Shown here in pieces: positions 50,989-60,330 of a stretch of 64,000 bases of DNA. The position numbers and the translations under genes are program-made. The stretch spans positions 744,001 through 808,000 of the forward strand of contig NZ_CP187259.1 in the NCBI RefSeq assembly GCF_049676595.1, read 5' to 3'. The notes below the pieces were generated by a model. That model searched no databases. It saw only the letters and a list, made by a program, of their open reading frames with translations, and was not told the origin of the DNA. The stretch's first letter is position 1. Every line of letters starts with the position of its first letter. The stretch is from Methanocella_A sp049676595. Lineage in GTDB: Archaea > Halobacteriota > Methanocellia > Methanocellales > Methanocellaceae.

Positions 50989-51912
50989 GTGCAGATCGTC
51001 GAGAAATCCAGCCCCTGCGTGGTGAACATCAATACTGTGATGCTGATGCAGGACGCCTACATGAACGTCACCCCCCAGCAGGGCATGGGCTCGGGCATCG
51101 TGATCGATCCTAAGGGATACATTCTGACCAATAATCACATCGTCGAGAATACGCAGAGCATGGTGGTAAGCACTTTTGACGGCACCCGGTTCGAGGGTAA
51201 GCTGATCGGCACCGATCCGATGTCGGACGTGGCCGTGGTCAAGGTGGACCTGGGGAAGAAGAAGCTCAAGGCGGCGAAGCTGGGCGACTCGGACAAGATC
51301 AGGGTCGGCCAGATCTCCATCGCCATCGGCAATCCGTTCGGCTTCATGCTCCGGGGTCCTACCGTAACGGTAGGCGTCATAAGCGCGCTCAACCGCACCA
51401 TCCAGGCAGACAGGGGCGTATTCGAGAACCTCATCCAGACGGACGCCCACATCAATCCGGGCAACAGTGGCGGGCCCTTGTTTAATAAGGCCGGGGAGGT
51501 CATCGGCATGAACTCCGCGAACATCCCGTTCGCCCAGGGCATCGGCTTCTCCATCCCTATCAATACCGCGATGCGCATCGCTAAGGAGCTGATCGAGCAC
51601 GGTAAAGTCATCCGCCCGTGGCTGGGCATTCTGGGCCTGGGCATCACCAAAGAGCTGGCAGACTACTATAACTTGAGCTCTACCGAGGGCATCCTGGTTA
51701 CCCGTGCCTTCTCTAACAGCCCTGCCGGACAGCAGCGCATTACGGCCAACGACATCATCCTCAGCGTCGACGGCAAGAAGGTCACTGATATGTCAGAGCT
51801 GGCTTCCTACGTGAGGAAGAAGAAGATCGGGGACGTCATCACCCTGCTCATCCGGCGGGGCAACCTCGAAGGCCCCGTCAGCGTGAGGCTGGCCGAAACG
51901 CCTTCGATGTGA
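50989..51912 (+). CDS. HtrA/DegP-type serine protease, cytoplasmic
   Basis: Start set at a GTG with GAGGAG 6 bases upstream; an ATT at 50962 behind GGAGG is an alternative, and longer versions predate the promoter. About 307 residues. Trypsin-fold catalytic triad: ILTNNHIVENTQS (His), DPMSDVAVVKVDL (Asp) and IDAHINPGNSGGPLFNKAGE in form DAHINPGNSGGPLF (Ser). One PDZ domain at the end (GILVTRAFSNSPAGQQRITA, DIILSVDGKKVTDMSELASY). No signal peptide or anchor is seen, so it should act in the cytoplasm, unlike most DegP proteins. Confidence 0.88.
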   Translation: MQIVEKSSPCVVNINTVMLMQDAYMNVTPQQGMGSGIVIDPKGYILTNNHIVENTQSMVVSTFDGTRFEGKLIGTDPMSDVAVVKVDLGKKKLKAAKLGDSDKIRVGQISIAIGNPFGFMLRGPTVTVGVISALNRTIQADRGVFENLIQTDAHINPGNSGGPLFNKAGEVIGMNSANIPFAQGIGFSIPINTAMRIAKELIEHGKVIRPWLGILGLGITKELADYYNLSSTEGILVTRAFSNSPAGQQRITANDIILSVDGKKVTDMSELASYVRKKKIGDVITLLIRRGNLEGPVSVRLAETPSM

Positions 51913-52001
51913 GCGGGAGCGCTGTTGCTCCGGGGCCCACACTGGCAAGTATTTCTACGATTCCCGCCAACAATTAAGCGATACTAACAGAGGCACTTAC
52001 T

Positions 52002-52589
52002 ATGAAGAAGACTATCGAGAACCTGACAAAAGCCTTCGTAGGCGAGAGCCAGGCCCGGAACCGGTACACGTTTTACGCGAGCACCGCCCGCAAAGAGGGC
52101 TACGAGCAGATAGCGGCGATTTTCACTCTGACCGCGGACAACGAGAATGAGCACGCGGAGTGGTTTTTCAAGATGCTCAGGCAGGTAGCGGGGCAGACCG
52201 GGGAAAAGCTCGACAATCTGGCGGTCGAGACCGACGTACCGGCAGTCTGGAGCAACCGGACGCTGGACAATCTTAAGGCGGCTGCCGCGGGGGAAAAGCT
52301 CGAGAATACGAAACTCTACCCCGAGTTCGCCAGGGTGGCCGAAATGGAGGGCTACCCTGACATAGCCCGGCGCATCAGGTCAATCGCCGTCGCGGAGAAG
52401 CACCACGAAGATCGCTACGGCAAGCTGATCAAAGAGATCGAGGCCGGGACGCTGTTCCAGAAGAAAGAGCCCGTCTACTGGGTATGCAGAAAGTGCGGTT
52501 TCCTGCACCACGGCATGGCCCCTCCGGAGAAGTGCCCGTCCTGCGATCACGAGCGGTCGTACTACGAAAGGCAGAGCGAGACATACTGA
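52002..52589 (+). CDS. rbr: Rubrerythrin
   Basis: 195 residues. Diiron ferritin-like domain: AFVGESQARNRYTFYASTAR and TADNENEHAEWFFKMLR with EHxEW-type ligands, then SIAVAEKHHEDRYGKLIKEI, and a C-terminal rubredoxin-like domain CRKCGFLHHGMAPPEKCPSC. Reduces hydrogen peroxide. Followed 12 bases later by the superoxide reductase gene, a standard anaerobe oxidative-stress pair. Confidence 0.95.
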   Translation: MKKTIENLTKAFVGESQARNRYTFYASTARKEGYEQIAAIFTLTADNENEHAEWFFKMLRQVAGQTGEKLDNLAVETDVPAVWSNRTLDNLKAAAAGEKLENTKLYPEFARVAEMEGYPDIARRIRSIAVAEKHHEDRYGKLIKEIEAGTLFQKKEPVYWVCRKCGFLHHGMAPPEKCPSCDHERSYYERQSETY

Positions 52590-52601
52590 AGAGGTGACAC
52601 T

Positions 52602-52976
52602 ATGACAGAGCTTAACCAGGTTTACAAGTGTGCAGTCTGCGGCAACATCGTCGAGGTCGTCCACGCGGGCGGCGGGGCTCTGGTCTGCTGCGGCCAGCCT
52701 ATGGTGCTGCAGAAGGAGAACACGGTCGATGCCAGCAAAGAGAAGCACGTGCCCGTGATCGAGAAGACGGCTTCCGGCTTCAAGGTCTCCGTGGGCACTA
52801 TCGCTCATCCGATGGAGGAGAAACACTACATAGAGATGATCGAAGTCATCGCCGACGGCAAGTCCTATAAAAAGTTTTTGAAGCCGGGGGACAAGCCCGA
52901 GGCTGAGTTCTGTTTCCCGGCAGAGCAGGTCACTGCCAGAGAGTACTGCAACCTTCACGGGCTGTGGAAGGCCTGA
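52602..52976 (+). CDS. dfx: Desulfoferrodoxin, superoxide reductase
   Basis: 124 residues. Two parts: N-terminal desulforedoxin domain (VYKCAVCGNIVEV and VCCGQPM, four Cys binding Fe) and a C-terminal neelaredoxin domain with His ligands (HVPVIEK, TIAHPMEEKHYIEM) and CNLHGLWKA with Cys/His of the catalytic Fe site. Reduces superoxide to peroxide; rubrerythrin upstream takes the peroxide. A terminator hairpin follows. Confidence 0.95.
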   Translation: MTELNQVYKCAVCGNIVEVVHAGGGALVCCGQPMVLQKENTVDASKEKHVPVIEKTASGFKVSVGTIAHPMEEKHYIEMIEVIADGKSYKKFLKPGDKPEAEFCFPAEQVTAREYCNLHGLWKA

Positions 52977-53002
52977 GAGGGCGCTTTTGTGCCAGAGTGG
53001 CC

Positions 53003-53037
53003 GGGAGACGCGAGTCTCCGGGCTTTTACTCTTTTTC
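53003..53037 (+). terminator. Terminator after dfx
   Basis: GGAGAC-GCGA-GTCTCC hairpin with a GNRA tetraloop followed by CTTTTACTCTTTTT. Placed 27 bases after dfx. Confidence 0.7.
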
Positions 53038-53236
53038 TATAAGCATTACTGTTAATTGTGTTCTCACAGGCTTTGACTTGACTTCATACTCTTTGTTTCA
53101 GCCTGTTTTGTGAAGCTCATGCCGCAGTCCACTTCCTGTAATTTCGGCATGCTCCATTATAGTGATCTTTTATTCTCTCCCGGACGAAGTCCGCCCAAAA
53201 GGTTTAAATATTCAACCATAATAAAAGGGGAATTCA

Positions 53237-53671
53237 ATGAACTGTAGATATTCTCCCACGGGTCAGGCATGGGGGCTGCTCGTCAGCCTCGACTTATTCG
53301 GCTGCAATGACAAGATCAAAGATGGTAAGGCACTCAATGACTACGTAGTAGAGCTTTGTGAGAGGATCAACATGAAGCGCTACGGGCCATGCCACGTCGA
53401 ATGCTTCGGCGAGAAGGGAACTCCCCTGGCAGGCTACTCGATGTTCCAGTTTATCGAGACCAGCTGCATCAGCGGCCACTTCTCCGACTCCGACAACTCC
53501 GCGTACATCGATGTCTTCTCCTGCTCCGATTTCGAGCCGGAAACCGTCAAGCAGTACACCGTCGAGTTCTTCGAGGCAAAGGGCTGCAACATGACTGTAA
53601 CGCCCAGGATGTACGACGAGAGCGTGCGCCCCGCAGAAATCAAGCCCGCAATGAAAAAGATCCAGGCTTAA
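53237..53671 (+). CDS. S-adenosylmethionine decarboxylase-like protein
   Basis: 144 residues. Pattern of SpeD-type pyruvoyl enzymes: FQFIETSCISGHFSDSDNSA for the self-cleavage region, and AYIDVFSCSDFEPETVKQYT for the second strand. The canonical site S-H (STSHI) reads TSCI here, so processing and activity need checking. A TATA box (TTTAAATA) lies about 53200-53207 and AAGGGGAATTCA precedes the ATG. Polyamine synthesis is the likely context; no other polyamine genes are adjacent. Confidence 0.75.
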   Translation: MNCRYSPTGQAWGLLVSLDLFGCNDKIKDGKALNDYVVELCERINMKRYGPCHVECFGEKGTPLAGYSMFQFIETSCISGHFSDSDNSAYIDVFSCSDFEPETVKQYTVEFFEAKGCNMTVTPRMYDESVRPAEIKPAMKKIQA

Positions 53672-53705
53672 GCCTGAATTTTTTTTACTCTAACTTGACC
53701 CCTGG

Positions 53706-53729
53706 ATAGCCGGATGCACTTCCGGCTAT
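53706..53729. repeat. 9 bp perfect hairpin
   Basis: ATAGCCGGA / TCCGGCTAT with a six-base loop in the gap between speD-like and the dehydrogenase gene; a T run (AATTTTTTTTACT) directly follows the speD-like gene, so this may be part of a terminator region. Confidence 0.5.
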
Positions 53730-53852
53730 TCCCGAGGGCTGACAGATCGATCGATCCGGCAGCAAATAGCCGGAGCGGCGACTTTTTTCGACCCAAGTGT
53801 TTTATAGCCACCGCTCTAACCTCCTTTCGTTAATTTACGGAGCGATCGGCTG

Positions 53853-54824
53853 ATGGTGAGGCTTTTATCAGGATCGGACATTGAGGCCGTAGTCTCGATG
53901 GGCGACGTAATACCTGCGGTAGAGCGAGTGTTTGGGGAATACGCCGAAGGCCGAGTTGTCATGCCCCCAAAGATGTACCTCGATATCTCCGGCTACGGCG
54001 ACTTCAGGGCCATGCCCGCGTACCTGCCCTCTGCGAACACGGCCGGCCTCAAGTGGGTGAACGTCCACCCCGGCAACCGTGAGCACGGACTCCCCACTGT
54101 TATGGCCACAATCCTGATCAACGACCCTAAGACCGGCAAAGTCCTGTCAGTCATGGATGGCACTTACATCACTGACATGCGCACGGGAGCAGCCGGCGGC
54201 ATCGCAGCAAAGTACCTTGCCACGGATGTTTCGACCGTGGGGCTGATCGGCAGCGGACGCCAGGCGTGGGCCCAGATGCTCGCCTACCACAGCCTGTTCA
54301 AGGACCGGATTCAACAGGTGAAGATATACAGCCGGCACATCGAGCACTCGGAGGCGCTGGCGGCCCGGATAGAGAAGTACATGGGCTATGACTCAATAGC
54401 CTGCAAGACGGGAAAGGATGCTGCGGATGCCGGCCTCGTGGCTACGGTGACCCCGGCCAGATCCCCTATACTCCAGCCCGACTGGGTTTTGCCGGGCACA
54501 CACATCAACGCAATCGGTGCCGATGCCCCGGGCAAACAGGAGCTATATACGGAACTCACCCTCAAAGCCCGGGTCTTCGTCGACTCGGTGGAGCAGGCGT
54601 CGCACTCGGGAGAGGTCAACATACCCTGGAGCCAGGGCCTGATGAACGAGCAAAAGCTGGCTGGCACTCTCGGTGAGGTCGTCGCCGGCAAGAAGCAAGG
54701 CCGCCTCAGAGACGAGATCACGGTCTTCGACTCCACCGGCCTCAGCATCCAGGACCTGGCCGTGGCACACCTCGCCTACGAGCGGGCGATTGAGGCAGGG
54801 CGGGGGGTAGAGTTTACCTTTTGA
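53853..54824 (+). CDS. Alanine dehydrogenase / ornithine cyclodeaminase family protein
   Basis: 323 residues of the mu-crystallin family. Features: MRTGAAGGIAAKYLATDVST, VGLIGSGRQAWAQMLAYHSL (GxGxxA-type NAD site), and INAIGADAPGKQELYTELTL. Archaeal members closest to this pattern (Archaeoglobus type) are NAD-dependent alanine dehydrogenases; ornithine cyclodeaminase is the alternative. Single gene, convergent with the photolyase gene and overlapping its end by 11 bases. Confidence 0.85.
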   Translation: MVRLLSGSDIEAVVSMGDVIPAVERVFGEYAEGRVVMPPKMYLDISGYGDFRAMPAYLPSANTAGLKWVNVHPGNREHGLPTVMATILINDPKTGKVLSVMDGTYITDMRTGAAGGIAAKYLATDVSTVGLIGSGRQAWAQMLAYHSLFKDRIQQVKIYSRHIEHSEALAARIEKYMGYDSIACKTGKDAADAGLVATVTPARSPILQPDWVLPGTHINAIGADAPGKQELYTELTLKARVFVDSVEQASHSGEVNIPWSQGLMNEQKLAGTLGEVVAGKKQGRLRDEITVFDSTGLSIQDLAVAHLAYERAIEAGRGVEFTF

Positions 54825-56187
54825 TGTCCGCGGGAGAACCCCGGCGGATGTACTCCCTTATGTCGAACTTTTTCCGCTGGGCGGCCGGGCTCATGTACCG
54901 GATCTTCCCGTACACGGGGCGCTCCGCGAAGGCCCGGTCGTGCTTGCCGAAGCACCACAGCACGCCGGCGTAGCCGTTGGGGCTCCTGCCGTCGATCTCG
55001 TACTTATCGTTCAGGTACAGCAGTATCCTCAGCGCCTCTTCCGGTGTCCTCGTCCACTCCAGCACCCGCTTGCCCCAGTACATGCGCATGTAGCCTGCCA
55101 TCTTGCCTTTGACTAGCATTTCTCTCTGGGCAGCGTCCCACAGTTCGTCTCCCGTCCGACCCTCCTCCAGCTCTTCCAGAGTGAACAAGTGCTGTCTCCT
55201 GTCCTTCCTGTGGTCGTCCAGCGTCCGGACAGCCCAGTCAGGCAGCGATGCCAGGCTGCGGTACCGTCTGTCGTAGAACGTGAAGTTCTCAGCCAGCTCC
55301 CGGCGCACGAAGGCTTCCTCAACGAACGCGTCTACCTCTTCGGGCAACTCTCCCCGCCGCTCCAGCACCCGCCTGATCACCCGGGCAGGGGAGATGCAGC
55401 CAAACCTGAGGTAGGGGCTCAGGTCCGAGGTGAAATACAGCTCGGGCCTGTTCCTGTTCTCTGCGTAGCCGTCCAGCCTCTCCTCCACAAACCGCTCCAG
55501 CGTTTTATCGGCTTCAGTCTCGCCTCCGCGGAAGAGGGGTGAAGAGGGCACCTCAGGCAGGCTAAGGCGATCGACTGTCTGCATAATCTCTCCAGGGTCC
55601 AGGCCGCTCCAGGCCAGCCTTTTCGCCCTGCGCCCGGGGCGTTCCTGCGGCACGGGCCGGATATGCTCTTCCAGCAGCTTCGCCAGCCTGGGCCGAAGAG
55701 TATAGGCGGCGTACTGCTCGCCGGGGATGAGCCGGACGGGCACTATCACGTTACCGTCGACCTGGAACATGGCGCAGCCAGCCCGCCCTGCCGCCGCTTC
55801 CCGCCTCGACCTGCCCTCGTTCAGGTGGGACTCGTCGGTGACGATCACCGCGGGCTTAACCTCTTTACCTACCCTGACGAGGTTCTCGACGGCGTCGCCG
55901 GTGCGGATGCAGACCTGGGCGCCGGCAGCCTCCAGCTTCGCTACCGTATCCCGGAGCGCCTCCGCCATGAAAGCGAAACTGCGGCGGTTGGCCGACGGTA
56001 TCGCCGGATCGATCGAGAACAGGACCAGCAGAGGCAGACGCCTCCTGTTTGCCTCGGAGGTCGCTGCCGCCAGCGCAGGGTTCTCCCCGGCTCTGAGGCT
56101 GGACTGCATCCAGTAGACCACGCACTTTCCGTCAGCCGGCCCCCGGTCGTTCAGCTTTGTGATCCGGCTTTCGAGTGCTCTGTCCAT
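54814..56187 (-). CDS. phr: Class II CPD photolyase
   Basis: Start at the ATG of MDRALESRITKLNDRGPADG; the longer frame adds implausible sequence. About 457 residues. N-terminal photolyase domain (VVYWMQSSLRAGENPALAAA) and a C-terminal FAD domain with MYWGKRVLEWTRTPEEALRI, KYEIDGRSPNGYAGVLWCFG and GKIRYMSPAAQRKKFD, matching class II enzymes of methanogens and plants. Repairs UV dimers using light. It is divergent from the PHP gene. Confidence 0.93.
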   Translation of the reverse strand: MDRALESRITKLNDRGPADGKCVVYWMQSSLRAGENPALAAATSEANRRRLPLLVLFSIDPAIPSANRRSFAFMAEALRDTVAKLEAAGAQVCIRTGDAVENLVRVGKEVKPAVIVTDESHLNEGRSRREAAAGRAGCAMFQVDGNVIVPVRLIPGEQYAAYTLRPRLAKLLEEHIRPVPQERPGRRAKRLAWSGLDPGEIMQTVDRLSLPEVPSSPLFRGGETEADKTLERFVEERLDGYAENRNRPELYFTSDLSPYLRFGCISPARVIRRVLERRGELPEEVDAFVEEAFVRRELAENFTFYDRRYRSLASLPDWAVRTLDDHRKDRRQHLFTLEELEEGRTGDELWDAAQREMLVKGKMAGYMRMYWGKRVLEWTRTPEEALRILLYLNDKYEIDGRSPNGYAGVLWCFGKHDRAFAERPVYGKIRYMSPAAQRKKFDIREYIRRGSPADIKR

Positions 56188-56296
56188 GCATGAGGGTCCA
56201 CGCCCGTCCGGATATCTCTCCGCCCGGACAATGGTGCGGGACCGCAATTTTTTTGCCGCATCAGCCGAAAGTCCCGGTGCTAGTTGTTGAACACTT

Positions 56297-57154
56297 ATGA
56301 TGATCGATACCCACCTCCACACGAACCTGAGCGATGGCCTGGAAACCCCTGAAACTGTGGTCAGCCTCGCCGCTGAAGCGGGAATCAGGCTAATCAGCGT
56401 CACTGATCATGACCGGGTTCGGGCATACCCTGGCGTGATCGGGCTGGGCGAAGCGAGGGGGGTAAAGGTGATCCCGGGAGTGGAGATGACCACCATGGAC
56501 GAGCCGGGCTTTACCTGCATGCACATCGTAGGCCTGGGCATCGACATCTGCCCCGAAGCCATTTCTGTCCTGGATAAAGTGGTCAGGGCCCAGGACGCCT
56601 CGAATATGGGCTACCTGGATAACGTGAACGATTTTCTCGCCCGCAAGCACCCGGGCTGGAAGCCGGTGACCAGCATCTATCCCAGCGTTTTCATGAACGC
56701 GCTGGAAAACGCCCGGTCGATGGGCTTGAAGGTGTCTGAAAAGGAGATGATGGACGTCATCCTGAACAAGGACCTGTGGACGCCCGTGGAGCTGGAGCTG
56801 ACCGTGGACGAGGCGGTAGGGTACATCAAGAAATGGGGGGGCGTGCCAGTGCTGGCGCACCCGTTCGACTTCAGCAACGACGCCGGCCTTGTCCTCAAGC
56901 GATTTTTAGCTGCCGGCGGAGAAGCCGTAGAGGTCTGCAAGTACCGCTACAAGGTCCGGTCAGGCGCGCTGTCCGGGCTGACCGCCGACCAGCTCATAAA
57001 CCAGGAGCGGGAGATGAACCTGTGGACCATCGAGCAGGCCCGCAAGCACAACCTGAAGCTCACCATGGCCTCCGACCACCACGACGAGAGCCGCACCATG
57101 GGCATGGACCCCACAGAATATGGCATCGACGTACAGTGGCTCTTCGAGCTCTAA
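56297..57154 (+). CDS. PHP-domain metal-dependent phosphoesterase
   Basis: 285 residues. PHP motifs: MMIDTHLHTNLSDGLETPET at the start, LISVTDHDRVRAYPGVIGLG, VIPGVEMTTMDEPG, and VPVLAHPFDFSNDAGLVLKR, with TMASDHHDESRTMGMDPTEY at the end carrying the last His/Asp ligands. Members hydrolyse phosphoesters, for example 3',5'-nucleotide bisphosphates. Target not known. Confidence 0.9.
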   Translation: MMIDTHLHTNLSDGLETPETVVSLAAEAGIRLISVTDHDRVRAYPGVIGLGEARGVKVIPGVEMTTMDEPGFTCMHIVGLGIDICPEAISVLDKVVRAQDASNMGYLDNVNDFLARKHPGWKPVTSIYPSVFMNALENARSMGLKVSEKEMMDVILNKDLWTPVELELTVDEAVGYIKKWGGVPVLAHPFDFSNDAGLVLKRFLAAGGEAVEVCKYRYKVRSGALSGLTADQLINQEREMNLWTIEQARKHNLKLTMASDHHDESRTMGMDPTEYGIDVQWLFEL

Positions 57155-57169
57155 GTCCCCATACTTTCA

Positions 57170-57590
57170 CCACGGCGGCACGGCTCATTATCCTGACAAT
57201 GGGAAATCAGATATTTGAACCACGGCGGCACGGCGGCACGGAGACAAGGGCGTACCTGAATTACAATAGCTCCTTTTTAAGATCCACAGCGGCACGGCGG
57301 GCTAACCCTGCACGGAGACCATCATCCCACAGTAACTGGTACGGGAAACCCGGATTTTTCCCGGAGCATTAAACCTCTCTATTACCCGCTCTGTAAGCTA
57401 TGCTTAAGCCATCGACCAGTAACCATTTTGATCAATACGTTGTCTCCGTGTCGCCGTGGATCTTAAAAATGAAACCTTGTTTCACGGTTCACCCTTGTCG
57501 CCGTGTCGCCGTGCCGCCGTGGTTAGAAAATTTAAGTTGTTATCGTTTCCTGCGCTGTCGCCGTGTCGCTGTGCCGCCGTGGTTTTAGGA
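57170..57590. repeat. Dispersed intergenic repeat element, copy B
   Basis: No gene in this 550-base gap. Same architecture as copy A at 15850-16285: CCACGGCGGCACGG units on the left, TCGCCGTGCCGCCGTGG units on the right, spacer words TATCCTGACAATGG, ATATTTGAACCACGG, and a right end AAATTTAAGTTGTTATCGTT with TTTCCTGCGCTG. Confidence 0.85.
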
Positions 57591-57705
57591 ATCGCTCTGC
57601 TGTAGCGGTTCTTCCTGCCATGTTATTCGTTCGCCCGGCTTCGGAGAATCATTTATCTAATCGCAGGTGTAATTTACGCATAAGATTGTAGCAGGAGCTT
57701 TTGAA

Positions 57706-58272
57706 ATGGATAAGCTAACCATTGGCGCTCAACCTTTGATGTTCCCGATGCCCACGGTGCTGGTGGGCTCTAATGTAAACGGTAAGGCGAACTACATGGC
57801 CGTGGCGTGGGTCGGTGTGGCCAACATGGCGCCCCCTATGCTGTGCGTCGCCATCAACCACGTGAGGCACACATACAAGGGCATCGAGGAGAACGGCACC
57901 TTCAGCGTGAACATCCCGTCGGCGAAGCAGCTGGTCGAAACTGACCACTGCGGCATGGTTTCGGGGGCCCGGGAGGATAAGTCTGCGGTGTTCGAGACCT
58001 TCTACGGCAAGCTCAAGAACGCGCCGCTGGCGAAGGAGTGTCCGGTGAACGTCGAGTGCAAAGTGTTCCAGAAGGTGGACTGCGGCAGCCACGTCCTTGT
58101 CATAGGCCAGATCGAGGAGATCCACATCAGCCCGGACTGCATGACCGGCGGCCACCCGGACATCTCGAAAGTGGACCCGATCATCTACTCGTTCGGGGAC
58201 TCGGGCTACTGGAAAGTCGGGGAAAAGATCGGCAAGGGCTTCTCGGCAGGGCGCTCTTACCAGAAAAAATAA
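57706..58272 (+). CDS. Flavoredoxin-like FMN protein
   Basis: 188 residues of the flavin reductase/flavoredoxin family: VLVGSNVNGKANYMAVAWVG, AINHVRHTYKGIEENGTFSV and PSAKQLVETDHCGMVSGARE. GCAGGAGC before the ATG is the ribosome site. Usually carries electrons as FMN protein. Sulfur or oxygen-stress roles occur in anaerobes. Single gene. Confidence 0.88.
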   Translation: MDKLTIGAQPLMFPMPTVLVGSNVNGKANYMAVAWVGVANMAPPMLCVAINHVRHTYKGIEENGTFSVNIPSAKQLVETDHCGMVSGAREDKSAVFETFYGKLKNAPLAKECPVNVECKVFQKVDCGSHVLVIGQIEEIHISPDCMTGGHPDISKVDPIIYSFGDSGYWKVGEKIGKGFSAGRSYQKK

Positions 58273-58315
58273 TCGTGAGACTCGTAGTACCGGCCGGAAG
58301 AGTTGCCTGCCGGTA

Positions 58316-59614
58316 CTACACCGCAGGTAACACCACTACTGCGCGGACCCCTTTTGAATAGTCTCCTTGAATCCGGTCTTCCAGCCGGAGCTGGCCGTGA
58401 AATTCTCCGATGAGCATCCTGCTCAGGCATATGCCCAGGCCTCTGGCCCGGCTGCCCTGGTGCCTGGTGCCCCGGCAGTGCAACACCTCTTCTTTCATAT
58501 GGTCGGGAATCCCCGGCCCGTCATCCTCGATCGATACCTGGCACAGCCGTTTTTCGTTCTCCGAATACCATTCTATCCGGATGGTGATATTGACCCGGCC
58601 TTCGGAGTGCTTGATCGAGTTGCCCACGAGGTTGGAAAAGACCTCGTAGAGCAGGTCGTTGGCCATTACGTGGCAGTCGCACGTATTTTCGATGTGGATG
58701 TTCACTTCCCGCCCGGGGATGCTCCGGTACTGGGTACGCACCCGTTCGAGCAGGTCTCCTATGTCTATGTCCACGACCTGGCGGGCTCCGGGCATTCCCG
58801 TCCGGGTTTTTCGGATGTTGCCGATCAGCCTCGCGATCTCGTCGAGGGTGCCGGTAGACTGGGATAGCATAGACAGGGCGTTCTTGTCGGGGTTCGGGGC
58901 TGCTCGCAGGATGTTGCCGGCCATCTCGAGGTACCCCAGCGCTATCTGGCCCATGTTCCCTATGTCGTGGGCCATGACATCCACGTAAAGCTCAGCTTTT
59001 GCCCTGGCTTCCTCCAGCTCTGCGGTACGCTGCCTGATCCTCTCTTCCAGCTCTTCCTGTGCTTTTTCCATCGCTTCTCTGGCCAGTACCCGGTCCGTGA
59101 TGTCAAAGTGAGTAACCACGACTCTTTCGCCCTTGTATCCTGCCAGCGGTGTGGCGCGTACTATGAACCATCTTTTGACGTCGGGGGAATGGCAGGGGTA
59201 CTCCATCTCGAAAAATTCCCTTTCGCCTCTCAGGACCCCTGATATACCTTCGAGAGCGGCCATAGCTATCCAGGCCTGAGGCCCTTCGGCCCGGCGGCAG
59301 ACGTCAAAGTAGTTGGCACCGCTGCCGATCTTCTCTTCGGGGGGATTTCCGTTCGCCGCAGCAAAGGCCAGCCACGCATGGTTGGTATCCGTAATGGTGC
59401 CGTTTTCGTCGATCACAGCTACGTTCGCTGCAAGAGAGTTTAGTACCGATCTGTTAAAGTGTTCCTGGTACTCCAGCCGTGATTCCAGCTTTCTCAAGTA
59501 TGCCCTGTTTCTCGCTTGCCGGGCAGGACCGGAGTGCAGCGCATCGACTTTAGGGCCTGGCACGTCTATTTTTACACTGGGAACCTTATCGCAGAACGCG
59601 AATTTTCTGGCCAT
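58316..59614 (-). CDS. PAS-domain sensor histidine kinase
   Basis: 432 residues. One PAS domain at about 50-180 (SLAANVAVIDENGTITDTNH .. ERVVVTHFDITDRVL), a coiled-coil, the phospho-acceptor region YVDVMAHDIGNMGQIALGYL, and a HATPase domain with LVGNSIKHS (N), DDGPGIPDHM (G1) and SRARGLGICLSRMLIG (G2). No membrane segment, so it is cytoplasmic. Typical of methanogen single-gene kinases without an adjacent response regulator. Confidence 0.92.
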   Translation of the reverse strand: MARKFAFCDKVPSVKIDVPGPKVDALHSGPARQARNRAYLRKLESRLEYQEHFNRSVLNSLAANVAVIDENGTITDTNHAWLAFAAANGNPPEEKIGSGANYFDVCRRAEGPQAWIAMAALEGISGVLRGEREFFEMEYPCHSPDVKRWFIVRATPLAGYKGERVVVTHFDITDRVLAREAMEKAQEELEERIRQRTAELEEARAKAELYVDVMAHDIGNMGQIALGYLEMAGNILRAAPNPDKNALSMLSQSTGTLDEIARLIGNIRKTRTGMPGARQVVDIDIGDLLERVRTQYRSIPGREVNIHIENTCDCHVMANDLLYEVFSNLVGNSIKHSEGRVNITIRIEWYSENEKRLCQVSIEDDGPGIPDHMKEEVLHCRGTRHQGSRARGLGICLSRMLIGEFHGQLRLEDRIQGDYSKGVRAVVVLPAV

Positions 59615-59643
59615 CTTATCATAAGGCTTCTATTTCGCTCCCA

Positions 59644-59655
59644 ATTAACGTTAAT
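59644..59655. promoter_or_regulatory. ATTAACGTTAAT palindrome
   Basis: A 12 bp perfect palindrome 30 bases before the kinase gene, next to a TATA-like CGTATATTAACG on the minus strand. The remaining gap to 59875 contains a long AT-rich run (ATTAATATATATTATATTATATA, 59804-59826) that fits a promoter of the flavodoxin gene. Confidence 0.5.
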
Positions 59656-59875
59656 ATACGATTTTCGCAGTTTTTACCGGACTTTTACGTATTTTATCCA
59701 TTCGCCAGGAGGAAGATATGATGATCAGCATGACTATGGTTAACTATACAAAACGAAAACCCACGTTTGCCTGACTCTTTTATGTCCGGCGACCGTCCGG
59801 TATATTAATATATATTATATTATATAACTATTAGTGAGGCTAAGATAGCCGAAATATCAGGAGCAGAGGCATCAT

Positions 59876-60322
59876 ATGGCAGATGTTCTGATTATCTACG
59901 ATACGATTTCAGGTACTACAAAAAAGGCGGCCGAATTTGTCCTTGAGGGGGTGAAGAGCACCGGCGCCGAGGGGGAGATGACAACTGTGACGGATGTGTC
60001 GGTGGCCGAAATGCAGGCAGCCGGGAGCATTGTTATGGGCTCGCCGTGCATCAACGATAACATCTCCGGGCGGATGAGAGAGTTCGTGGCTGGCAAGCTG
60101 AAGGATGCCAGGCTGGGCTCTAAACCGGGAGCTGCCTTCGGCACTCACAAGTGGAACAGCGGCAACCTGCACCGCCTGGAAACTGAGATGCGGTACGAGG
60201 GCATCAGGCTGGTCACCCCGGGAGTAAATGCCAGGCACATGATATCTTCAGAGGACGAGCGAGCCTTGAAGTACCTGGGCGAGGCCGTAGGTCGCGAGGC
60301 TCAAAAGGCTAAAACCCGGTAG
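59876..60322 (+). CDS. Flavodoxin-like protein
   Basis: 148 residues. FMN phosphate loop DTISGTTKKAAEFVLEGVKS, then VMGSPCINDNISGRMREFVA and AAFGTHKWNSGNLHRLETEM. Electron carrier or FMN-dependent reductase partner. It is convergent with the MsvR-type gene with 8 bases between the stops. Confidence 0.88.
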   Translation: MADVLIIYDTISGTTKKAAEFVLEGVKSTGAEGEMTTVTDVSVAEMQAAGSIVMGSPCINDNISGRMREFVAGKLKDARLGSKPGAAFGTHKWNSGNLHRLETEMRYEGIRLVTPGVNARHMISSEDERALKYLGEAVGREAQKAKTR

Positions 60323-60330
60323 CCGGCTCT

